From contig JAKUCV010003362.1 in the NCBI GenBank assembly GCA_028386065.3, forward strand, positions 18,283 to 82,282: DNA of 64,000 bases, in the 5' to 3' direction. The translations under genes and the position numbers were made by a program. Shown here piece after piece: positions 34,160 to 44,749 of this stretch. Each line of letters starts with the position of its first letter. The first letter of the stretch is position 1. The notes under the pieces were generated by a model. It did no database searches. It saw only the letters and a program-made list of their open reading frames with translations, and was not told the origin of the DNA. Source of the stretch: Turnera subulata (Eukaryota; Streptophyta; Magnoliopsida; Malpighiales; Passifloraceae).

Positions 34160-35549
34160 ATTCCAGTGGATCATTCTAGAGGACTATAAAAACGAACTAC
34201 GAAGACCTGATTCTGTGGGTGTATCCCTTTCCTGCCTAAGCCGATCTCTAAACACTTACCCTCACCGATTCCCAAACACTTACGCACACCGAACTTCAAA
34301 CACATACCCAATTTGATGTTTGAACACTTATCCAACCCGATATCCATGTTGACCCCATCACATCTACCTTGAACACTCATCTAGATGAGTTGCTTCCAAA
34401 GAGTTCAATCCAAATGCACTTGTTCAAAAGGGTCACTCCCCTCGAAAAAAGAAATCGAAAAAGAAAGAAAAAGAAAAAAAAAAAGAGGTAACCCTTAGTG
34501 CCTGAGTCATTGATTCATCTCCCATTCTTACCGGGAAGAGATCATATGAAGAAGATAAGTGTTCCCCCAAATGACCTATCACATTGAGCCTCCCACGCTC
34601 TTGACAAATACTTCAAACCAAACACCACATTCACAGATACGTAAGCAATCCAGCAACGGGCCCAGTCTATAAATTCTTGTTTCCTAGATTGATTCAATGG
34701 AAAGATTGGAGTTATTTATAGATAAACACGCCATAGTGTTGATTCTATCATTAGGTCTCCCCCTTCGAACCTATTTTTCAGTCCCCATGAAGTTATGGTT
34801 GTCAATCGAGCCCGCTCTTTACTTGCATTCGGTCATTAGTGTCCAAATGATTCTTGAATTCCTTGCCATTCCCTCAATGAAATTGATGATCTACCCCTCT
34901 AATGGTCATCTAAGTATACCTAGCCCGAGTGGTCTGTGTCTTCTCCGAGTTTAGCAATCCTGGTGTTTCTTTAGTGTCTATGGCTATTGTACCCCAGAAA
35001 AGAAAAGAAAAAGAATTGAAAAAAAAGGAAAAAGGAAAAAAGAGAAAAGGAAAAGGAAAAGAAGAGAGCCTGCTAAGTTGAAAACCCGAATGGGCGGCAT
35101 AGGCAAAAATTAAGGCTAAAAAACAGAAAATAAGGATAGTGGCCAATGACAACAAAGAGACGTTCATACATCAGACCACGTCGTTCCTCGAAGCAAAGAT
35201 TGCTCATTGAAGATAGACCACCCTGCTGACCACACCATGCACAGCCATCCGGGCACGTTGCCCCCATTTAGTTTTGAAGGGATATCCGCTCATCCATCGA
35301 CTTACCTCGCCAAGCTATTCTTCATCCAAACCTTTCAACACGGAATGCTCACATATGGGGTCTTAGTTAGAATTTGAAGTGAATAAGTTCATAATTGTTA
35401 GGAATCCTTCTCTTTAAAGCTTATGTGTCTTTGATGGGATACCTAGTCTTTATTTAGAAATTGTTTGACTTTCACCTTGGCTCGGTAATTTTCAAAGTTC
35501 ATGCATTATATTAGGGATGTTTTGCACACATCATGTAGAAGTAGATGGT

Positions 35550-35790
35550 ATTTGCATTTAAAGAAAAAAAAAAGGAAAAAAAAAACATACCATGTAGAAG
35601 AATAAGGCACTTGTATCATGGAGGGATAGAAAATATTTGCATTAGAAAGAGAAGAGAGAAGGAGAGGTAGAGAGAGGGAAAAAAACCAAGAGAGTGTGAA
35701 GAGGAGGAGGGAGAGACGAGAAAAAAGAAAAAAACAAGAAAAGAGAGAGAGGAAAAATTGTGAGAGAATAAGAGAGGAAGGAGAGAGAGA
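35550..35790. repeat. Long polypurine tract
   Basis: More than 200 bases with very few pyrimidines (GAGAGA/GGAGA/AAAAA mixtures). Its location upstream of the 3' LTR is much longer than a plus-strand priming tract needs. Confidence 0.8.
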
Positions 35791-36360
35791 ACAACATGTC
35801 ATGGTGTTTGCATCAATCATGTAGAAACCAGGGGCATCCTCATGCATTGAAAAGATAACACATTTTAAAAACATGCTCATGCATCACTTAGACATAGGAC
35901 GTGGATTACTTAGATAAGGTAGATTTGGTTGAAAGCGTATTTTTCATGAAAGTAACGACATGAGAAATTCATCATCTTGTGTAGACTTAGATATCCTAGA
36001 CTTGTTAGCTGAAGGGGCATGGCATGCCCAAATCTTATAGACAGTGTTGATTGTAGACCAACGGGCATGTCACGCCCACATCTGAGAACTAGATTTTTGC
36101 CGTGGACAAGGGGCATGTCATGCCTCGGTTTTTGACTCGTCAAGATGATACCACATAGTAAAGGCATAGTTGCCATGAGTTTTTAAGGTTACCCTACATC
36201 ATGGGCATTCTCAATGGAATGAGTTGTAAGGCCAGTTTCTTTTTAGAAAGTTGATCTGGATTTTAGGCATTTTCACTGGAATGAGTTGTAAGGCTCAACT
36301 TTTTGTGAAATGATGTTAGGGGCACGGCGGGCCTTGAATCTGTGTTGATGAGGTTTGCAA

Positions 36361-36744
36361 GGGGCATGCTACCCTTATGATTTGAATTAATATTTTTCGG
36401 AGTATGCTAACCCCTTAATATGAGTTGATTTTTTCCAAAAAAGGGTAAGGCAGACCCAAAACATGTTTGCTCTTTCGGGCCATGCTACCCCTTTTGCATG
36501 ATTTTCTCGGGGCATGCTACCCCTCCACTTTTCTTTATCTCTCGGGGCATGCTACCCCATTGTCTGCTCAATTTGATTTCTCAAGACATGCTACCCTATG
36601 TCTTGGGTTCACTTTTTGGGGCATGCTACCCCAAAATTCGACATTGATGTTTCCTAGGGCATGCTACCCCATGATTTAAGTTGGTTCTCCTAGGACATGC
36701 TACCCCGTGATTCAATGTTGATATTTTTCGGGACATGCTACCCC
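36361..36744. repeat. Minisatellite with GGGGCATGCTACCCC core, about 36-bp period
   Basis: Core copies start near 36361, 36477, 36509, 36544, 36583, 36618, 36656, 36692 and 36730. From 36477 on the spacing is 32-39 bp. The core is strongly conserved while the spacers (TTGATTT-like) vary. Partial relatives occur from 36021 (GGGGCATGGCATGCCC). The core contains the palindrome GCATGC and self-complementary GGGG/CCCC ends. Confidence 0.93.
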
Positions 36745-37860
36745 ACAATTTGAGTTGACCACTTGGGGCATATCGTCAAAGATAGTGCCTTCAATCATGG
36801 CCACTTCACTGGTGATATTTAGTGTATCTCAAGAATGAGAAATGTTTTCAACAATTTCAAAGATGCTTTTTACGAATCCTTTTGGGCATGAAAATCTTTA
36901 GAGATGCATTCTTTTGTCAAATCCACACACCTTTTTTTCCAAAAAGAGCTTTGATGCGTAAGAGCCAATTTTCTCCAAATTGCACCTTTTCAAAGAGAAT
37001 TCACTAAAGCTTCGTTTTCAAACACGAAATATTTGTGGTGAAAGCCACGATTTCATAGGCAATATGAAAGAATTAAAAAGAATGCTTTGACACCAATCAC
37101 CCTTCTTTTATCTATGTTCTGGCTTAGAGCGGCCTTAGACTAGAAGACCATCGCCCTTGTCAAGCATTTGTCTAGGTTTAGACGTATAAAATGGTTTTAA
37201 CTAAAGTATTGCATGTTTTCAAAACTTGCTCATCTATATTCTTTGAGAAATCGCATACATGAGATTTATGCACAAAATTCCATACTTTACATGGAAATAA
37301 CAAAAGTTTGTATTAAAAACCACTTTTAATGCCCAAATGTATTTTGTATAATGCGTTTGTTTTGAGACACTTTCTGAGAAGAGTGATTGCATGCACTGAA
37401 CAAAGTGCTTTGAGAAGCTAAGCCCACCTTCATAGTACGGGGCACAGAAATTCGTTTAAGTGAGGATCGAGCCAATTCTAGAAGAAGAGCTAGGTTAGCC
37501 TTGGGGATCCCCATTTAGAAGAACTACGAGAGCTCTGAACCCAAAGATAGGGGGTACGTAGGCAGTCTCAAGTGGATGAGGTGCAAGGTCAAATATATAA
37601 ATATTTTGCATTTCGTATTTGTATTTTTTTGTTTGTTTTGCTCACATGAAGTATATGATCCAACTACGAACAATACACATAGACCTTGGCTTCTAGTATC
37701 ACCGGTATTATCTTAGTGAAGATGGTAGTCCGCGATAAACGATTCCCAGGACCTTCCTCTTGGTTTCGAGATCAATGCATTATCTAGAGTCAACAACGGG
37801 TTTTCCTCAAATTTTCCCTTAATAAATTTGGTTGGCGATTCCTTGTCAAGGCGACAATCA

Positions 37861-38195
37861 AGAGAACACCGAGAACAGTATGTGCCCAAAATTTCCGTGA
37901 GTTTCGTCCGGATTTGTGATATTCTCTTTGAAAGAACTTAGCCCAAGTACGAATACCGTGCATGCATATTCTGTCTAGTTTGCTGGATTTTTATGTGAGA
38001 CCGCTTGTGACACCTCCTGTTTATGTTTGGGAATATGCATGGAATGATGGTTCTTTGAGAAGCGGATAATTTGTCTATCCTGAGAATCATCAAATCGGTT
38101 CCCTCTATCAAATTTAAACCGAGGATAACGAGGCGATATCCCCTCCAACCGGACCGCGGCGCAATGCTCACATTCACATAAAAAAGTTTAAGTCT
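37861..38195. other. No gene seen
   Basis: Probably sequence beyond the LTR of the Tat-like element. A GAGGATAACGAGGCGATATC stretch is present, but nothing is recognised. Confidence 0.4.
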
Positions 38196-38420
38196 ATGAG
38201 TCTGAGCTAAGCCAACTACAACCTACACTATTTTTAATTCCAACATCGTTCATTTCTTTCCTCACAACGGTTGCTTCTTTGCAGCTGTCATAGTCCATCC
38301 AATATTGATTAACAAAAATAAGTGAAGGAGCTAACTGCAGATAGTGGCAAAAGCACCCAAGTTGTTGTACTCGTAACCAACTCTACTAGCTGCTTCTTTG
38401 GCCGAGTGCAGAGCAAGAAA
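38196..38420 (-). pseudogene. Possible PPR protein C-terminal (E-motif) relic
   Basis: The minus strand reads YDSCKEATVVRKEMNDVGIK followed by NSVGCSWL between about 38300 and 38210, then stops. This pattern (V-R-K-x-M-x-x-x-G-[IV]-K-x-x-x-G-C-S-W) is typical of the E motif at the C-terminus of plant organellar PPR proteins. The upstream minus-strand sequence to 38665 gives no convincing PPR repeats and may contain intron-like DNA (T-rich, CCTACAG at about 38485). If real, it is a short decayed fragment; the match is to one motif only. Confidence 0.35.
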
Positions 38421-39522
38421 GAAGGTCTTGTGATCAATCCTTTGAGGTATACAGTCCAGACCACGAGGATGCAATTGATCAATTCTTTTGTGAATCTGTA
38501 GGGAAGTTTAGAAACATGAGGTGCGAGGGGAAAATATGTAAAGAGCATTATGAGAGGAAGCATCAAGAAAAAATCAGCACAAAGACAGGAAGACCAACAA
38601 TATGAGGAATTAAAAAAAAAAAACAATGGCATGGAAGTTAACAAGAAAGGAAAAGATTTTAACATTGTAGGCAGTGGTCGACGGTGGTTGACTGCTCCAA
38701 AACATTGTCAAAAAAAATTGAAAAAATGATTGGTTTGGATCTAAATGGGTCTAGATAAATACAATTTATAGGTTTTTGGGTAGATGTGCGTATCTATCTA
38801 AACCAGTATCCAAGAAAAACTACCCAAATAGCCATGAAAATCTGTTTTTGACTTGAAAACAATTTTTTAATCTACTTCTCGAGAACTGGTTTTAAGAACA
38901 AAAAAGAAGAAACTGTTCCAAATACACCCTAGAGTTGGGGGTTTGCTCTTTTGCTGCTGGGTCGATTCAGGGGCCGTTTCTTTTGTTTTATTTTTTCCTC
39001 TTCATTAACAAAACGACGACGACGTTTTCTATAAAATGTTATTTTTTTAAAAAGACCGATTGGGATTTTGTTCTGATCGAATTTCGCCGAGGCTTGCCGG
39101 ACCAAATTAATATGTTAATTCGCTCCTGTCCGAACCGAACCCTAATTTTTAATTCGATTCGGACGATTTCCAAATTATGTACAATTCGGTACGGACATTA
39201 ATTACTTCGGTTTGTTCTGTCATTCTACTCACCCCTTGCAAGGCATGCATAGGAAGATTTAACTGCATTTGGCAGGTTCTCATTTGAACTGTCGAGGCCC
39301 TCGAGGGATCCCATCATGATCCACACTACAGAATCCAGACCCGAAATACTCCATCTACCCCAAATTGGTTACAATAAATTTGACCTCATCAATGTTTAAT
39401 GATTTTGTTATTAATAATATGAGCAAACTTCTACTGAAAAAAAAAATTGCGCTAGTCGAGTGGTTCCATAGACCTAGTCCGAAGCTGAGAAGGAGGGAAT
39501 GAAAAAGAAAACGAACAAAAGG
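38421..39522. other. Intergenic, no gene seen
   Basis: AT-rich DNA between the PPR-like relic and the copia-like element. An ACGACGACGACG run lies near 39011. The sequence is probably non-repetitive spacer. Confidence 0.5.
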
Positions 39523-39527
39523 CAAAC

Positions 39528-39716
39528 TGTTATGAATAAAAGAGTTTAATGAGGATTTTTGAAGAGAAGATATCGAAGAAACAGAGGAGAAGAGGAACTG
39601 ACGAGAATGAGTAGAAGGGCAGAGGAGTTCATCATTTCATTATTGTGTTGTTACAATATATAGAGAAAACAAGGAGGGGCTAGAAGACATCCACTAAAAA
39701 CACGTGTTTTATAACA
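39528..39716 (-). mobile_element. 3' LTR of the copia-like element
   Basis: Begins TGTTATGAATAAAAG and ends TTTTATAACA on the plus strand. To its right CTCCCCCTTGGATGTC is the complement of the polypurine tract (GACATCCAAGGGGGAG) that precedes the LTR on the coding strand, fixing the orientation as minus. Confidence 0.95.
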
Positions 39717-40514
39717 CTCCCCCTTGGATGTCATTTGTGTATTGGGTAGAATATGCTTAGGAAGAACTGCCTCATTAAAAACCTTACCCAGAAAAACCCA
39801 GTGGGATAAAAACTTGGTGAAGGAAAAAAGAGTGCAGTGCGCATTCTACTCCCCCTCATTTTGGCCTCCATTGATTGCTTGATATTATTACATGCCAATC
39901 GTCCTTGTCAGCTTCTGGTGACGTGTGTTTTGTCTAATCATTTTTGTTATATCATAACTTCAATTGAATAGAGCTGGCAGCATAATCTTCATAATTTTGT
40001 CGTTGGAGCGTCTATCTACCCATCTTGCTTTTGTAGGCCCGATAATATAGCAACATCATGTGTAAAGTTGTAGCTGATGTCCGTCTGTGCTTTATGTGGA
40101 CTAAATAAGGAATCTACATCTGCAAAAAATCAACTATACTCTCTTTCGGGTTTACAGGATTACACATTTGTTATTCCCCGAAGGTAAGAGCAAATACATA
40201 TATTGCCAATAGGCTTATATCAAAAGCTTCTGGCTTTATGTTACAAGCAATACATATTGCACTTAGGTGTGGTACTCTAGGACCAGTCTAATAGCACGGT
40301 ATTTGAAAACCTCTTCTGGAATTCCAATCACTAAACATATAAATTTATTCATACTTAAAATGATTTAAACTTAGTTCAATTTTTTTGTAATTTCCCGGGA
40401 ATTAGTTGCTTCAGGCAACTGGGATCTTGCAGGGATCTTTATGTATATTACACAACTTATGGATCCATAGTAGGCTGTAAAAGCATTCATTAGATGCATT
40501 TCTAATTCTTTATA

Positions 40515-40725
40515 TAATGTCAGACCTTTCAAATAATTGCATCCACCACAGGAGATTAATACCAGATCCTTCGGGTAAAACTTTATGCAACCGTGCTTTA
40601 TATCTCATTTATATTTTCCGCACAAATACCCATTTTTCGACCGATCAATTTTACACTATCTGGTGTACGGACTACAGGTCCGATAAATATCTCGCTTCGC
40701 AAGCGAGTCTAACACAACCTTTTTA
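40515..40725 (-). pseudogene. pol: Copia RT N-terminal remnant
   Basis: Across frameshifts the minus strand gives GPVVRTPDSVKLIGRK near 40685-40635, corresponding to the K-P-V-G-x-K-W-V start of the RVT_2 domain, then WCNYLKGL-like residues ending near 40520. No catalytic YVDD box could be found downstream (40500-39720). Heavy decay; the frame is unreadable without several corrections. Confidence 0.65.
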
Positions 40726-41239
40726 ATTATATCTCCTACATTCATTAGTAGGTTCATGATCCTCTATTTTAATATTTAGCGCTATAAAAATTCTATTCCG
40801 TCGACGGTTATTTCTCGTCGGTTCCATCTTACTTCTGACACTGTAATTGAGATCTCATCATATTCACTTATTTCAGGTACCTGAGTTACTTCTGGAACTT
40901 TATCACTTTGTGTCAGAGAATCAACCTCTTCTAGAGGACTTTTAATTCGAACCTCTACTGGAGGTTATATTTTCTTACTGGGGCCATCTTTTCACATTTG
41001 CTCCTTTTTCTCTATTGAGAATTTCTTTTATTTTTTTTGGAACCGAGTATAAACTATAGATTCATTTGCAAACTTATATCGTTCTTCAGGAACATCAATT
41101 TAAACAGGAGCATTTGCAGCTGGTATATAGTCACACTTAATTTAATTGTGTCTGGCAATTACATATCAATTTTTCTGCAAATGAATCATCTTCTTTTGAT
41201 AATATGAGGATCATCATTCATATATAATGCATTTCAACA

Positions 41240-41960
41240 ATCTTGAATCTTGATCCAGCTGCTTCTTTCCTCCCCCTTATGTTGGGTAAACTCTATTATC
41301 AAATTAACATATCCAACATACACCACATATATTCCCAATCTTCTTTAAGGACCAACAAAACAATGTTGTGGTGGAGCATTTTTATACTATATAACCGATA
41401 GTCCGAAGATGGGAGATACTAAGTATGTGACCATTAATCAATTAAATGGGGAGATCTTATCATGTTGGCTTGAAGCACTCAAGTGTTGCTGCATATAAAA
41501 TACCATTTTCTCAAACAGTGATATTTCATCAATGGTCCTGCAATCAATTGTCAATATGGCCCAGATCTGTTTGGGTTTATTTCCAATGATATACATTATC
41601 CATTGAAGAAATATACCAGCATAATCTAGACATGTAGTCTAGTAACATAAGTAGGGATATGTACCCGCAAGTGGCTTAATCATTAAAACAAGTGTGCACA
41701 ATGCCAACTTGCGTCACACAATAGACCATCTAGTCGATGCATCGTAAAAATTACCCAGATGGTCAACACAGCGGATCTATTAGTCCGTGTTCATATCCCG
41801 GAATTATTCCCAAATTTGCTGGTCTAGGCCAATCTCATCTTAGGATGGCCGTATTATTAATTTCGCAGCAAACAAACACATGGAAATTCAATGATTGTAA
41901 AACTTCTGGTTTTTCAATGAATGACCAAATAAATTTCGTGCATCATTATTGACCCGGAAT
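41240..41960 (-). pseudogene. pol: Copia integrase remnant
   Basis: Minus-strand fragments show ISHLR near 41425, APPQHCFVGP at about 41380-41350 and RRLGIYV followed by YVGY near 41345-41310, which is the end of the copia integrase region just before RT. Upstream, a weak glimpse of the central core is visible (a GI...EH...L pattern near 41800). No catalytic acids can be placed with confidence. Stops and indels are dense. Confidence 0.65.
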
Positions 41961-42388
41961 GGCCCAACCGGTCATGCCAAATAAATCAAATAAACCAACT
42001 TTAAGTTGGTACCAGCTTCAGGCTGGTATATATGTGCCAGCTTCAGGCTGCTATTTTTACTAGCTTTTGATGGGTACCAGCTTCAGGCTGTTGTGTACCA
42101 ATTTTAAGCTTATATCTGCCACTCATGTCGAAAAAAATCAGAATTATTGAGCATTAATTAATGTTGCAGACATTTCCAAAAGCAAATCCTCGAGGATTGT
42201 AAAGCTTTGGAATTTTCTGAATGATAATATAATCCACCGAAAAATCTTCTAGATCTTTTCGGGGACACCTGACTATCTATGCTGAGGTTATAAGAAGGGG
42301 GAAGGATTACTTGGGAAGATACAACTAAACTCATAGATATAGAAAAATCCATCAAAGCGAAGAAACAGAAAACTCAACCAAGACAAAA

Positions 42389-43072
42389 ATGCCTTCCCCA
42401 GCTACTGTTTTCTTTGTTGAGGGTGCCTCACTAGGCAGAAGAAATAGATTAGCTTATAGCATGGTGAATGAGCAACAAGAGGAATTACCGAATGATCTGG
42501 CGAGAATTCCTTGTTTAGTGTTTGTTGATGAACTATATTCATCTAGGTTCTTTGTAACTCCTATGGAAGAAACATTCTTCCTAGAGGACCAAAGCAATCT
42601 AAGGGCTTCCTTTTATAGCTCGGCTACTTCTATTATGTTTTTCATATCTAACAGACTGCAGGATTTTCAGCTAGAGCCTTCATGCCAAATTTTAAATCAA
42701 AGCAGTTATTATCAGGTTTCCATGATGGCTCGGAGCGTCCCAAGGGTGACTGGGTTACCACCTACATGGCCTAAGGTACGACTTTTACTGTGGAATTGCA
42801 GGGGTGTAGCAAGAAGGTCTCAAGACTTTGTGCGTACCTTAAGGGATCTGAAGAATCAGTACAAGCCTAACATAGTACTGATTACTGAGACATTGTGGCA
42901 AGCAGGAGAGAATCATGGTGTGATTCCACTTCGTGTTCCTCCAACGAATCGGTTTGAGATACCTGGAGAAAACAACATGGGTGGTATGTGGTTCTCCTGG
43001 AACGATAGTGTTAGGGTCAACATTAATGGCGAGGCTCAGAGTTTCAGGGTTAATGTTGAACCCAACAGATAG
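42389..43072 (+). pseudogene. LINE-derived ORF with endonuclease N-terminal motif
   Basis: A continuous 227-codon frame on the strand opposite to the host element. The first 130 residues are not recognised. From about residue 138 it reads LLLWNCRGVARRSQDFVRTL then KPNIVLITET, the N-terminal W-N-x-R-G and ...P-D-I-x-x-x-x-E-T motifs of plant LINE AP endonucleases, with the catalytic Glu (TET) present and GGMWFSWND further on. It stops after about 90 residues of the roughly 230-residue endonuclease; RT is absent. The end of the same ORF is found in the older copy at 1223-1275. It is therefore a capture carried by the family, not a fresh LINE insertion. Confidence 0.75.
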
Positions 43073-43465
43073 ATTATTGTTTAAACATATGTATGAGAAT
43101 CATTTTCTTCGAATGTTCTCCAGTTATGTATCCGTTTATGCAATAATAATATGCATGTTGCTTTGAGCCTTTTCCATTTATTATTTCATTTACACCCACA
43201 GGAACAAATAATTATACTGTTTTATTCGCTTCTGGGAATAGATCAGAGTCAATTCATCGGGATCCATAATAATTCATTTTATTACTAGGGGTGTCTGTAC
43301 TCTTCAAGACTATATGCTCTTCCAGAGCGTAAATATACGATCTTCTAGATCATATTAAAACATGCGTTCTTCAGGAACATATTCGAATTTATGCTCTTCT
43401 GGAGCGTGTTAATCTTTTTCTCATTTCGAGATGTCATAATATGTTATATTGACATCCACACATAT
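43073..43465 (-). other. Hairpin-rich block bounded by an internal polypurine motif (eroded LTR-like)
   Basis: The right edge reads CTCCCCCTGTGGATGTC on the plus strand, nearly the same as the polypurine/LTR junction at 39717. A second GGATGTC word (complemented) follows about 15 bases inside, as in the true LTR. The block therefore looks like an eroded LTR placed in the middle of the element. Micro-hairpins at 43316-43328, 43339-43351, 43366-43378 and 43393-43405 occur in the same order as in 1522-1613. Confidence 0.5.
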
Positions 43466-43639
43466 AATTCTCCCCCTGTGGATGTCAATTTTGCATTGTC
43501 TTCGAGACTTATGCTTGAGGCATTATGCTAGAAACAATTATAAAGCACTGAAAAGTAAATAAAATAAATTGCAATGCGTAAGAATTAAACTGAACATAAA
43601 ATAAATTGAATATAAAATGAATTGCTCCTTCAGGGTAAG

Positions 43640-44280
43640 CAAGTATAATATCCACCATCTGGTGGTCATATAATTTTCATCTTCTGGTGGTAACAGTTTT
43701 TATTTTCGATTTTCCTTTGAAGGATCTTTTGAACGGTAAGACTTCGAGTCTTCGTTGTATTTTCCGTTATTGAGTCTGCTGGACCCTGATATTTAGTCTT
43801 CCAGACTATTATTACGTAAATTTCTGTCGGTATTTAATACCCATAATGAATTTCTTCTGAAAATTATAAGGGTCTTGAATAACATAATTTAAACAAATAA
43901 TTAAATAATCGAAAAATTAAAAGTATTGGGCCTTACATAAATTAGCCCAATAAAAATGAAATTATCGCAAAGCAAATGCGATGGGCCTTATACGAGCCCA
44001 ATAAAATCGTAAAGGAATTAAATCGAGAAATTAAGTACAATGGGTCTTATATGAGCCCAATTGAAATGTAAAGAACAGAATATTAAAATATAATGTGCCT
44101 AATATGAGCCGGAGATTAATATAAACAATAAAATAAATACAATACCCTTCCGGTCTTTTGCTGCATTTTTCTTTTATCGAGTCTTCTGAACTCTTTCATT
44201 TAGTCTTCGAGACTATTATGCATTTCAATGCACTTCAGCATTTAATGCCATATCAAATTTCTTCCAGAAATTTTGTGGGA
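43640..44280 (-). pseudogene. gag: Duplicated copia gag remnant with hairpins
   Basis: Minus-strand LTVQKILQRKIENK near 43740-43690 resembles the 'LTxKDPxxLWxxL' part of copia gag. The region is partly duplicated (about 43720-43870 against 44160-44290; both with AGTCTTC...AGACT and AATTTCTTC...GAAATT words). Perfect small hairpins are at 43738-43752 (AAGACT/AGTCTT), 43794-43808 (TAGTCT/AGACTA), 44201-44215 (TAGTCT/AGACTA), 44220-44231 (GCATT/AATGC) and 44255-44273 (AAATTTC/GAAATTT). Confidence 0.5.
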
Positions 44281-44625
44281 CACAAATCAAATAACATAAT
44301 TAAATAAATAAATGCTGAATTAAAATAAATAAACAGGGATTTTTTTTCTTAATTACCCCAATTAAAATAAATAAATAAATAAATAAATGACAGAAATTAA
44401 AATTGATGGGCCTTGTATGAACCCAAGTAAAAATATAAAGAAAATCAAGAAAATAAATATAATGGGCCTTTTCATAGCCCAATTTGTAATAAAAGGCGGC
44501 TTAGCCAGCCAATAGCGAATACTAAACAAATAACCGAAAAATTAAATGCGATGGGCCTTTTAATAGCCCACAAAAATTAAATAAATACGTAAATATTAAA
44601 TGCAATGGGCCTTTTAATAGCCCAC
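43925..44625. repeat. Paired TGGGCC / GCCCA array (site II motifs)
   Basis: TGGGCC followed 7-12 bases later by GCCCA or ACCCA occurs near 43926, 43982, 44407, 44463, 44552 and 44606; degenerate pairs are near 44041 and 44094. Neighbours are often 54-60 bp apart. TGGGCC/T is the site II element recognised by plant TCP transcription factors. Related pairs in the older copy are at 2205-2350. Confidence 0.8.
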
Positions 44626-44749
44626 AAAGTACATAAATATAAATTCTCCCCCCCTTTTTTTCTTTTTCATCTTTCTCTTCATTTTTTTTCTTTTTTTTTC
44701 TTTTTCTCCTCTTTTTTTTTTTTTAGAATTCTCTGTTTTCCTTTTTTTT

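Larger units (their letters stand above)
34160..37860 (+). mobile_element. Tat-like element, 3' noncoding region and LTR part
   Basis: 34160-35290 is collinear with 56590-57650: ACGAACTACG start, A/G-rich AAAGAAAAAG runs, CAGCAACGGGCCC block (34650), and TGAAAACCCGAATGGGCGGC (35078). Then follow a purine tract (35550-35790), the GGGGCATGCTACCCC array (36361-36744), and an LTR body with GAACTACGAGAGCTCTGAACCC...GGGTACGTAGGCAGTC (37520-37565) and AATAAATTTGGTTGGCGATTCC (37811). Gag lies to the left in related copies and is absent here, so the element is 5' truncated. No open frame deserves a gene call. Confidence 0.65.
40404..42090. repeat. Micro-hairpins with TTC loops within the dead pol region
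   Basis: Examples: 40404-40420 (AGTTGC/GCAACT, loop TTCAG), 40691-40707 (CTCGC/GCGAG, loop starting TTCGC), 40925-40937 (CCTCT/AGAGG, loop TCT), 40950-40966 (AACCTC/GAGGTT, loop TACTG), 42010-42028 (TACCAGC/GCTGGTA, loop TTCAG), 42038-42050 and about 42077-42090 (CAGC/GCTG, loop TTCAG). Stems differ; loops do not. Confidence 0.85.

Noticed and set aside
36361..36744. Regularly spaced repeats resembling a CRISPR array
   Set aside because: Plant retroelement context, variable 32-39 bp spacing, degenerate spacers that resemble each other, and no cas genes. It is a minisatellite.
42389..43072. Functional stand-alone endonuclease gene
   Set aside because: Only the first third of the endonuclease fold is present; the His/Asp residues near the C-terminus of the domain are missing.
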